A stretch of 64,000 bases of DNA. Source: Pedosphaera sp. (GTDB taxonomy: Bacteria > Verrucomicrobiota > Verrucomicrobiia > Limisphaerales > SXQI01). A program made the translations under genes and the position numbers. The notes beneath the pieces were generated by a model. It saw only the letters and a list, made by a program, of their open reading frames with translations. It was not told the DNA's origin and did not search any database. Shown here in pieces: positions 1 to 7,842 of the stretch (positions within the stretch are counted from its first letter, which is position 1; each line of letters starts with the position of its first letter). The stretch spans positions 1-64,000 of the forward strand of contig JANYDC010000099.1 in NCBI GenBank assembly GCA_025359965.1, read 5' to 3'.

Positions 1-1004
1 TTGGTCCAATCATTGGCGCCAGTCATGCCGAGGGGTTTGGGGGCGAACAGGGCGGCAATCTCGACATTTCCTGTGTCTACCCGGAGGTTCGAAGCATTCT
101 CGCAGGTACAACCGCCTTGCATGGCAGTGCCAACCATGACAGCCGGAAAAACAGCGGCCGGCCTGGGATCAATCGCGCCGAGGATAAAAGTTTGCGTCCC
201 GCCGCCACTTTCTCCCGTCACGCCCACGCGAGTCGCATCCACCTCTGGAAGGCTGCAAAGAAAATCAAGGGCACGAATGGAATTCCAAGCCTGCAAACCC
301 ATCACGCTCTGCGAACGCATTTCCGCCTGAGCACTAAAAAGACCCCAATGATTCAATGCGCTCAACTCTGGACGCTGTTTGGCAAAGCCGTGAGCGACCT
401 CCATTGGGATCTGGACGCTGTCGGCATACCCAATCATGTCGTAAAGGAATGTCACACAGCCCATGCGGGCGAGTTGAACGCAACGGGCTTGCAGAATGTT
501 GCTTGCAGCGTTGGTCATACTTTCGGCTCCCGAGGCGATGGCCTCGCGCACTTCATTTTCGGGCTTTTGCATGAAACGCCCATTAGGCCAGTGCCCATGA
601 GGACACAACACCGCAGGGAGAAGTCCGGTACGCCCCTTGGGTCGGTACAATGAGCCCGTCACATAAAAGCCTGGCAAGCTTTGAAAGTAGACCTTCTCAA
701 CGGTGTAATCACCGTCATCGCGCAGGCCGTGAATCACTGTGTGAAGCGGATGACGCATCGGCATGGGAAACAGACCCAGAGCGACCAGCAGATTAGTCCG
801 AACTTCACCACTGCGCTGCTGCCATTGAGTCAGTGTATCAGGCGGGGTGAAGGGGAAGTAACTATCCAGATCGCGAGGCGCTTCCCATCGCTGGTCGGTG
901 TTGGGCTGGTCCTCGGGCCGTGCACTCAGAGCCGTCTGCGCGATTAAATCAGCAGCACCAAAGAGCGCGAGAATTAGCGCCAGAGCTTTCATACGGGAAT
1001 TCAT
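1..1004 (-). CDS. Secreted alpha/beta hydrolase, acetyl-xylan-esterase-like (3' end beyond window)
   Basis: The frame is open from an ATG at 1004 to the window edge (334 codons), so the C-terminus is missing. A second in-frame ATG at 992 gives a tidier signal peptide (MKALALILALFGAADLIAQ); GAGGG lies next to the first ATG and about 12 nt before the second, so the start is uncertain. The body has an alpha/beta-hydrolase layout: an oxyanion-type HGHW at residues 136-139 and the nucleophile elbow GESGGG at 264-269 with Ser266. The acidic residue and histidine of the triad would lie outside the window. Such proteins are exported esterases of polysaccharide or xenobiotic breakdown; the substrate cannot be read here. 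It lies 49 nt downstream of the CLC gene on the same strand and could be co-transcribed with it. Confidence 0.85.
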   Translation of the reverse strand, partial: MNSRMKALALILALFGAADLIAQTALSARPEDQPNTDQRWEAPRDLDSYFPFTPPDTLTQWQQRSGEVRTNLLVALGLFPMPMRHPLHTVIHGLRDDGDYTVEKVYFQSLPGFYVTGSLYRPKGRTGLLPAVLCPHGHWPNGRFMQKPENEVREAIASGAESMTNAASNILQARCVQLARMGCVTFLYDMIGYADSVQIPMEVAHGFAKQRPELSALNHWGLFSAQAEMRSQSVMGLQAWNSIRALDFLCSLPEVDATRVGVTGESGGGTQTFILGAIDPRPAAVFPAVMVGTAMQGGCTCENASNLRVDTGNVEIAALFAPKPLGMTGANDWT

Positions 1005-1053
1005 CCCTCGTTTGTAGCGGTCCGCGCGAGGGAAGCAACAGCCAAGAAGTGCG

Positions 1054-2345
1054 TTAAAGCTGGCTGGTGGCGAATGGCTTGTTTATTTCGCGCAACTGGC
1101 CGCCATAAATCCCTATGTGACCGCTCGCCCAATAGGCGGCGAAGCAGGCCACCGCCAATCCAGGAGCCATGGAAGATCCGAAGAGTTCAATGCCCATGAG
1201 GCAACTGGCCAAGGGCGTTTGAGCCGCGGCACCAAACACCGCCGCGAAACCAAGGGCGGATAAATAATCCGAAGGCAACCCAGTAAGCAAAGCCATGGCG
1301 TGGCCCGACGCAGCACCAATGAAAAACAGCGGAGTCACTTCACCCCCGCGAAAACCGCAGCTCAGGGTGATTACTGTAAAAAGAAGTTTACCCAACCATG
1401 CCCAGGGATGAACTCCGGCCGACCAAAAAAATGACTCAATACTGGGGTCAGCGGGGTTGAGGGAGCTTACCCCCAGCCCGAGAAAAGCCCGAGTGCCCAC
1501 CAGATAAGTGAGCCCAATAATCAAAAATCCTCCGACGACCGGCCTGAAGCTGGGGCGCTTGATGGTTCGTTTCCAAAATTCCGTCAGCCGGTGCAGGCTC
1601 CCAACGAACAGTCTGGACAACCATCCAAAAACAATACCAGCCACCAAAGCCATGGCCACCAGCGATACTTGGAACCCCAGCGACGGATGCATCGGCAGGG
1701 AAGTCACGGCAAATTGCAGGTGCACCGCGCCGCAGGATCGTGCCACAAAATCCGCCAAATAAGCTGCCGCGATTGCCGGGGGAAGGGACGAGTGTTCCAG
1801 GCGGCCCACGGACATGAATTCCACCGCAAAAATGGCACCAGCCAAGGGTGTGCCAAAAACCGCGCCAAATCCTGCGGCCACGCCACAAATTAAGAGCAAC
1901 CTGGCTTCGGCATGCTTCAGTTTGAGCAGTCGCACAAAGATACTGGCGAGACTCCCGCCCATTTGAACTGCTGTGCCCTCTCGCCCGGCCGATCCTCCAC
2001 CGAGATGAGTTGCGAGTGTGGAAAACAGAACAAAGTAAGCCATGCGCCTTGGGACCGGTTCGCCCGGTTTGTGCATGCGTTTGAGAATTGCGGTCGTACC
2101 CAAAGTCGCGTCACCACCCCAGCGCTGATAGGAGGCGACCATAGCCCAACCCAGTAATGGCAAAGTCCAAATCAGTAGGGGATAACTCCAGAACCAATGA
2201 GTTACATGGTCGAGGCTCCACAAAACAGGGCCACGGCCGCGCCGATGACCGCTGAGTTAAGGGGAAGCATCCATCCCCAGCGCAAGGCCAGTTCAAGGTG
2301 GTCGCGCCATACTCGCAGTGTGGAATCAGAGATGCTAGGTAACAT
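1054..2345 (-). pseudogene. CLC-family anion transporter (fluoride-type EriC-like), single-base frameshift near the N-terminus
   Basis: The 389-codon main frame (from a TTG at 2223) encodes most of a CLC channel/antiporter with many membrane helices, the gating-glutamate motif GREGTAVQMGG and the late motif GGEVTPLFFIGA. GREGT instead of GREGP and the GGEVTP form are, as I recall, typical of the fluoride-exporting CLC subgroup. The first helix lies in another frame: codons from 2345 read MLPSIS... to LNSAVIGAAVALF and stop at 2202. At 2222-2225 the coding strand has four T; five would give VALFLWSLDHV, joining both frames into a normal CLC start. So a one-base deletion in a homopolymer separates the first helix from the rest. 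This may be a real pseudogene, a sequencing error, or slippage. An alternative is expression from the internal TTG with the first helix missing. Confidence 0.75.
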
Positions 2346-2664
2346 CTGGAGGCAATTGTGACAGCCGCACCGTTGAAGACCAACATTTTGTGAGTCCAAC
2401 TCGAATAAATCATCAATCAGGTAAATTAGCGGGGCATCATCTGAACGGACACCAGAAAGGACAAGCAATCCGTCAGGAGCCACTCCTTGTCTTTGTGTTC
2501 CTCGAAAAACTCACACCACGCTGAAATAAAATTGTGTCGGCGGGAATAACTTTAACACGGGGAAGATTCAAAGACGATCGATACTGACTGATGGAATGGC
2601 CAAGAGTAGAAATAGAGCCTGCTGCCATCTTTACATGGCTTTCTGCCAGTTCTATCCTATTGGG
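2346..2664. other. Divergent intergenic region between CLC gene and AsmA-like gene
   Basis: About 320 bases separate the minus-strand CLC gene from the plus-strand membrane protein. The CLC reading frame stays open upstream to 2483, but that extension does not resemble a CLC N-terminus. I looked for a fluoride riboswitch on the minus strand and did not recognise its conserved core. No clear promoter or hairpin was seen. Confidence 0.4.
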
Positions 2665-3435
2665 ATGAAGAAAAAACTCCTTCTCATTTTCGGAGCGGTT
2701 GTCGCCGTTGGCGTAATCGCACTCATTGTGGTGGCGCTTTCCATCAATTCCATCGTTAAAGCGGGGATTCAAACAGTGGGGCCAAAGATTACGCAGGTCC
2801 CGATCACGGTGGAGGGTGTTAACATTTCCATTACGAGCGGATCCGGCGGGATCACGGGTTTGGTGGTGGGCAATCCGGAGGGATTCAAGACTCCAAGCGC
2901 CATCAAGGTGGGGCATGTCTCGGTCGCTGTCAGCCCAGGCTCGGTGCTCTCAGATAAGGTGATTGTGCGCAGCGTGGTGGTAGAGAATCCCGAAATCACT
3001 TTCGAGGGAGGCCTTAGCGGCAACAACCTGTCTAAAATACTGGCCAACGTCCAATCCTTCGCCGGGGCCTCGAAGCCCAGCGAACCCGGAGCCAAAGACA
3101 AATCGGGAGGAAAGAAACTTCAGGTCGACGAATTCAAACTGGTAGGCGCAAAAGTGAACGCCACAATTACTATGCTTGGCGGCAAGGCAATGACTTTCCC
3201 CATCCCTGATATTAGCCTGTCGAACCTAGGGCAAGGGCCTGATGGAATCACAGCCGCTGAATTAATTTCGCTGGTGCTCAAGCAGGTGACCGAAAGTTCG
3301 GTTAAAGCTGTCGCGAATGCGGCTGGCTCTCTGGGCAAAGGAGCCCTTGATGCATCGGGAGAAATCGGTAAAGGAGCGACCGATGCGGTGAAAGGGGTAG
3401 GGAAAGGGATTGGGGACCTGTTTAAAAAGAAATAA
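2665..3435 (+). CDS. AsmA-like membrane-anchored periplasmic protein
   Basis: A 256-residue protein. I placed the start at the ATG at 2665 because MKKKLLLIFG opens directly into a membrane anchor (about residues 5-28); the longer in-frame version adds an implausible hydrophilic leader. After the anchor come beta-rich segments with AsmA/DUF748-like phrases such as VEGVNISITSGSGGITGLVV and GNPEGFKTPSAIKVGHVSV, then ENPEITFEGGLSGNNLSKIL. The C-terminal 60 residues are a Gly/Lys/Ala-rich amphipathic stretch (GKGALDASGEIGKGATDAV) ending in KKK. Similar stand-alone proteins occur in Verrucomicrobia and Planctomycetes without a defined role; the AsmA family acts at the inner membrane/periplasm in envelope maintenance. 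It is a single gene facing a convergent neighbour 39 nt away. Confidence 0.75.
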   Translation: MKKKLLLIFGAVVAVGVIALIVVALSINSIVKAGIQTVGPKITQVPITVEGVNISITSGSGGITGLVVGNPEGFKTPSAIKVGHVSVAVSPGSVLSDKVIVRSVVVENPEITFEGGLSGNNLSKILANVQSFAGASKPSEPGAKDKSGGKKLQVDEFKLVGAKVNATITMLGGKAMTFPIPDISLSNLGQGPDGITAAELISLVLKQVTESSVKAVANAAGSLGKGALDASGEIGKGATDAVKGVGKGIGDLFKKK

Positions 3436-3474
3436 AGAAAGAAGGACCTCTCCAGATCCGCGAACGCCCGAAGA

Positions 3475-6400
3475 CTACGGTTGTAAGATTTGGGTTTTTC
3501 GAGATTCTAAAAACGCGATCAAATCGGCAAACTGATCCAGCGTGAGGCCAGCCTGCAATCCTTCCGGCATGAGGGAGAGCGAACCTTTGGTACGACTTTC
3601 GATTTGGGCTTTGGGGATTGTGCGCGTGATTCCGGCCGTGTCCACGAGCGTAAGTGCGTCGGAGGTCTCACCTTTAATCAGGGCTGTGAGTGATTCGCCG
3701 TCCTTAAGCTCGATATTGTAGGCCTGATAGCCTTCACGCACGACTTTGCTGGGTTCCAGAACGTGCTCAATGAGAACCGCGCGGGGAAACTGGGTGCCGA
3801 TAGTGGTTAACTCCGGCCCAACCGGGTTACCGGAATCGCCCATTTTGTGACACTTAATGCAAGCAACGCCGCTCTCATCTAAAAATAGTTTCTGACCTCG
3901 CGCAGGATCACCCGACCCTTTCAAGGCGTGAGCGGCATAGTCCGAAATTTCAAGAGGCTTGGGCCCGGAAAAAAGTTTGGATTCCAAAGCCTTGGCGTCT
4001 TTGGAATAGACGCGACGCAACTCCGAGATGACGGCTGGCGTGGGTGGGGGTGTGACTGACTCCAAGGCCGGAAGGAGCACTGTTCGAATCGGTTCCAGCG
4101 CCTTGCGGGCTTCCTCACGAGTGGCTGGGTTTGAGCTGGCCAGGGCTTCGAGGTAGAATGGAAGGCCACGTGGGTCAGGCAGCTTAAGAAAAGCCTCTGC
4201 AACCACCGGATGCAGGTCGCTGACCTGGGCAACACGGAGCCAGACTTCCACAGCCTCGTGGTCTTTGAGAGCAGCCGAAGTCTTGATGGCCTGACGACGA
4301 AGGGTAAGATTAGTTGCGCCTATCAACTTGCGAACATCAGCCATTGATGGTCCGGCTTTCGGATTGCGGGACAGGCCTCGCAATGCAGCAACACGCAGGG
4401 ATTCGTCCTCTGCACCAGATACAGCGATGGTTCGCAGCATCTCCCCAACAGCCGAAGAATCAACCCCGCCCAAAAGTTCGAGACTCAAGGCACGCAACTC
4501 GGGAGAAGATTTGACGCTGCCATCCGCAAATTTCATGACGGCGGAAATGCCCAGTTCATCCTTGGTGGCAACCGCACCTTTTAACAGGGCAGCGGCAATC
4601 GACTTGTCAGGGATGGGGGCCGCTAGCAAAGAGGCGAAGAGCGGGGCATCCTCAGGCATACCCAACTCGGCCAGAGAAGAAAACAGGGCGGCGCGGACTG
4701 AATCACTTTTTTCAACAGCCAGCCGGGTTCTCAGCCAGGGAGCACGTTCCTGGGAAGCACTCTGGTTGAGCCCCTCAATGGCGGCTATCCGCAAGGTTTC
4801 GTTGGCATCGTCCAGCAGGCTCCGCAATGATTCCAGAACAACGGGTGTGCCATCCCAATCCATGTTTTTGGTTGGAGCGGGGGCAAGGGCGGGATGATAC
4901 GCGCCCCACTCTCCCTTCCATACGGGCAGTTGCCGGTGCAAACTTGATAGAATGGAAACCGCCTTGAGGCGCGTCGACATTGGCGAAGCGTTGCTTAGTA
5001 AAGATTTCTGCAAAGCTCGAACTAATTCGATTTGGTAGGTCTCGCGCATGGCCATGATTGCTCCATCGGCAATGGCGTCATTGTCGTGGGCCAGGGCAGC
5101 CACCAGAAGCTGCCAGACTTCGGGGCTTCTGCGAGCCAGACGGTTGAGGCCGGTGAAGACCGCAAAGTGGGTAAAGAAATCCTTGTCGGCCAAGGCTTGG
5201 ATCAGGCTGGCGGCAGAAGCGGATGACCCCAGACGGCCCAAAGCAGTGGCGGCGGCGAAACGGGTCGGCACGTCATCCGAATGTAGGAGGGACAGAGCGA
5301 CCTCCTGGGCCTGAGTGACGGCGCGCGTTCCCAATTGACGCAATGCCTGTCTTTGAACAGGACGAGAGCCACTGGCAGCAAGCGTCAGGATGCTGGCGCG
5401 ACAGTGGACCCCTTTGTCCAACGCATCGGCCGCCCACAGACTGTGGATCAAGGCGTGTTCAGAAGTGTTGGCATTTTTGAGCAAATCGTCCACGACGGAA
5501 ATTGACTTGCGACGAACCAGCTCACGTTGCGCCGTCAATCGCACAGACAAAGCGGGGTGATTGAGGCCCGTAACCAAGGATTCGTCGCTGGCATCGGAAC
5601 TCAGGCCCATGGACAGCGGCAGCCACCAGGATGGACGCGGCAAGGAATTGGTGGCAGCGATATGGGTCAGACGCCAAAGGCGGCCTACTGCGACGTCTTC
5701 TTTCACATCACGATGGGCCCAATCGCAGATTAGAATTGAGCGTCCATCAGCGCTTGGGGCGATGCCCACGGGGCGGAAATCATCCGGAGGCGCGGGAAAA
5801 AGTTCCTCGGCAGCATCCACCCGGTAAGTGGCCCCTGCCCTATCCAAATCCACGCGTGTTACCTGCCGTTTGCCAAAATCCGCTATGAATAGATTGCCGC
5901 GATATGCCTCCGGCAGCGCGTCATCGGTGTATGCGAAGGCTCCGGTCGCGGCACCAGCACCAAAATCATGCATCATCCAAAGGGTATAAGCACGCTGTGG
6001 AATGAAATCGTGGGGATAACCGTAAAAACCGCTGTCGACCATGTGAGTCAGACGCCCCATCCAATCATGCTCATCCGTATTGTCATAGGTGAACACGTCG
6101 TCGTCCTCATTAATGGCCACATCCAGAATATTGCGCACGCCTGTGCAAAATACTTCCAGCTCGGTTCCATCCGGGCGCATGCGCAGGATTCCTCCGCCCG
6201 GGAGGTCGACACGCTTGCCATCCCGACCGACCGCACCATGGATGCCCTTGTCACCGACGGCGATGTAAAAGAAACCGTCCATCGCGAGTTTGAAGTTCGC
6301 CGGGACGTGGTCGTTCCAGTCAAGTGCCCAAGGATTGGGGTTGGTAGATTCGATGAGATCGTCACGATCTCGCCCCACGCCGTTGTCATCCCGGAAGACG

Positions 6401-6768
6401 GAGAACTTGGGGTTGTGCAGGACGTAAACCTTGCCTTCGAGGTATTGCATACCGAAGACTGCATGCAGTTTATCGGCAAAAACAGTCAGAATGCCATTGG
6501 TATGCAGACAGAGAATGCGACCCTCAGCCGCCTGAGCGGGAGCGCTGATGTCCATGGGATCTTCCGCCACAAAGATTCGCCCGTCGGGCGCGGAACACAC
6601 TACGGAGGGGTGCCTCAGTCGTGGGGGTTGCAGCAGCAGTTCCGCCGTCCAACCCACACGTGGTTTCAGGTCGGGAGCAGGAGCATCAGCCTTGATATCC
6701 GAAGCCACCAGCAACACCAGACCGGCCAAGGCCAATGAAATCTCAGTGCGCCCGCGCAGCAAATGCAT
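3475..6768 (-). CDS. PVC-type membrane-bound dehydrogenase: propeller, HEAT repeats and C-terminal heme domain
   Basis: A 1097-residue exported protein starting with a signal peptide (MHLLRGRTEISLALAGLVLL). Residues about 35-370 resemble the PQQ-dependent sugar-dehydrogenase-like propeller of the Pirellula/Verrucomicrobium putative dehydrogenase family (HDFGAGAATGAFAYTDDALP and ADFGKRQVTRVDL segments). The middle (about 390-920) is alpha-helical with HEAT-like repeats (SVRLTAQRELVRR, VPTRFAAATALGRLG). Near the C-terminus is one c-type heme site, CIKCH at 970-974, followed by the characteristic VGPELTTIG and a Met-rich tail, as in the Planctomycete/Verrucomicrobium heme-binding domain. It probably oxidises a sugar or other organic substrate in the periplasm and passes electrons through the heme. 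It starts 2 nt after the stop of the DUF6807 lipoprotein gene, so the two form an operon. Confidence 0.9.
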   Translation of the reverse strand: MHLLRGRTEISLALAGLVLLVASDIKADAPAPDLKPRVGWTAELLLQPPRLRHPSVVCSAPDGRIFVAEDPMDISAPAQAAEGRILCLHTNGILTVFADKLHAVFGMQYLEGKVYVLHNPKFSVFRDDNGVGRDRDDLIESTNPNPWALDWNDHVPANFKLAMDGFFYIAVGDKGIHGAVGRDGKRVDLPGGGILRMRPDGTELEVFCTGVRNILDVAINEDDDVFTYDNTDEHDWMGRLTHMVDSGFYGYPHDFIPQRAYTLWMMHDFGAGAATGAFAYTDDALPEAYRGNLFIADFGKRQVTRVDLDRAGATYRVDAAEELFPAPPDDFRPVGIAPSADGRSILICDWAHRDVKEDVAVGRLWRLTHIAATNSLPRPSWWLPLSMGLSSDASDESLVTGLNHPALSVRLTAQRELVRRKSISVVDDLLKNANTSEHALIHSLWAADALDKGVHCRASILTLAASGSRPVQRQALRQLGTRAVTQAQEVALSLLHSDDVPTRFAAATALGRLGSSASAASLIQALADKDFFTHFAVFTGLNRLARRSPEVWQLLVAALAHDNDAIADGAIMAMRETYQIELVRALQKSLLSNASPMSTRLKAVSILSSLHRQLPVWKGEWGAYHPALAPAPTKNMDWDGTPVVLESLRSLLDDANETLRIAAIEGLNQSASQERAPWLRTRLAVEKSDSVRAALFSSLAELGMPEDAPLFASLLAAPIPDKSIAAALLKGAVATKDELGISAVMKFADGSVKSSPELRALSLELLGGVDSSAVGEMLRTIAVSGAEDESLRVAALRGLSRNPKAGPSMADVRKLIGATNLTLRRQAIKTSAALKDHEAVEVWLRVAQVSDLHPVVAEAFLKLPDPRGLPFYLEALASSNPATREEARKALEPIRTVLLPALESVTPPPTPAVISELRRVYSKDAKALESKLFSGPKPLEISDYAAHALKGSGDPARGQKLFLDESGVACIKCHKMGDSGNPVGPELTTIGTQFPRAVLIEHVLEPSKVVREGYQAYNIELKDGESLTALIKGETSDALTLVDTAGITRTIPKAQIESRTKGSLSLMPEGLQAGLTLDQFADLIAFLESRKTQILQP

Positions 6769-6770
6769 AA

Positions 6771-7751
6771 CTATTTTTTACGAGTAAAATCGTGGGTCAA
6801 CTGGGCCAATTCCTCATCAGGGGTTGGGCCATCGAAAGTCACGACACGATAGCGGAGGACCAACGCTTTGGCCGGTGTCAATTTCATGGGGGCGGAAGCA
6901 ACCACGCAGGGGTTGATCATGTGCGCGCCGCGGTTGTTGTGCCAAATGGTGAGGGGGTTGGATGGGTGGTTGACGACCGCGACGCCAGCTCGGCTGCCAT
7001 CGGCAAATTTCAAACTGGCCGAGTAGTAGGGATAATCAGGCCAATCCGTCTCAGGCTTCAGGTGGCTGGGATCGGCATAATTAACGATGCCTTCTGGGGA
7101 TTGAAATTCAATCTCAGCGTCTTTGCGCGTCCTCACACAAAAACCACCGAAGGCCCATTGGGCCAGTGTTATAGTGGCTTTGGGTTGGAGGGTGTATTCC
7201 AGATCAAGCACATGGACGGAACCCACGGCTTTGAAGGTTGATTGCAAATGCTCCTCGATGAGGACCTGGTTGTCAGCACGCCACTCGTTGACCGCGTGCA
7301 GGATCACTTCACCATTGCTGCCTATTGTTGTTTCCGCCGAGCGGTTGACGATACGGCGGCCTTTGATGGGTGCGTGCTCCCCCCAGCCCCAAAAGTCCGC
7401 TTTCGTGTCCCCATCCATCTCAACCCAACCCATAAACACTCCCCTGTGATGTTTATGATCGGATGGCGCAAGATCGGTCACGACCACGCCTTTGGGCGTG
7501 GTGAGAGGATGGAAAAAGCCAGCGCTCTCCACAGTCAGGGCCGTGTTGGTCGGAGCCAGCAATTGGTAGGAGGCAGAGATTTGCGAGCCTGACTTGGCAA
7601 AGCTAACCGCATCGGGCGTGCGTTGGACCTGCCACGTCTGGGTCGGTACAGAAATGGTGGCACACCCCGCCAATCCAACGGCGAGTGCGGCCATGGCAGC
7701 AGTCTTTGTTTGAAAATTCAACCCCAATCCAGAGAACAAGCGCAAACTCAT
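6771..7751 (-). CDS. DUF6807 (PmoA-like) lipoprotein
   Basis: A protein of about 326 residues from the ATG at 7751; another ATG at 7763 is possible and neither has a clear ribosome site. The N-terminus contains a hydrophobic stretch ending in the lipobox LAGC, so it is a predicted lipoprotein. The body carries the DUF6807 family pattern, often labelled PmoA because of a remote resemblance only: FHPLTTPKGVVVTD, then DHKHHRGVFMGW with clustered histidines, FWGWGEH, and a late NHPSNPLTIWHNNRG. Family members are usually found beside sugar oxidoreductases and heme dehydrogenases in PVC bacteria, which matches this position 2 nt upstream of the dehydrogenase gene. The biochemical activity is unknown; there is no reason to think it oxidises methane. 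Confidence 0.85.
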   Translation of the reverse strand: MSLRLFSGLGLNFQTKTAAMAALAVGLAGCATISVPTQTWQVQRTPDAVSFAKSGSQISASYQLLAPTNTALTVESAGFFHPLTTPKGVVVTDLAPSDHKHHRGVFMGWVEMDGDTKADFWGWGEHAPIKGRRIVNRSAETTIGSNGEVILHAVNEWRADNQVLIEEHLQSTFKAVGSVHVLDLEYTLQPKATITLAQWAFGGFCVRTRKDAEIEFQSPEGIVNYADPSHLKPETDWPDYPYYSASLKFADGSRAGVAVVNHPSNPLTIWHNNRGAHMINPCVVASAPMKLTPAKALVLRYRVVTFDGPTPDEELAQLTHDFTRKK

Positions 7752-7842
7752 GATTGAGACCATTAAAGGGTGAGTTTGAATGTTTGCCAACTATGCTTTA
7801 AGTCCGACACCTCTTGCGTATAGGTTCGGACCATTAGCGGTG

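Noticed and set aside
2346-2600. Fluoride riboswitch upstream of the CLC gene
   Set aside because: The CLC motifs made it likely, but on the minus strand I could not find the conserved core elements in the correct order; only isolated fragments such as GATGATG and CCCCGC appear.
5968-6738. 256-codon plus-strand frame opposite the dehydrogenase gene
   Set aside because: It is antisense to the strongly supported signal-peptide and propeller region of the dehydrogenase and its translation has no coherent domain.
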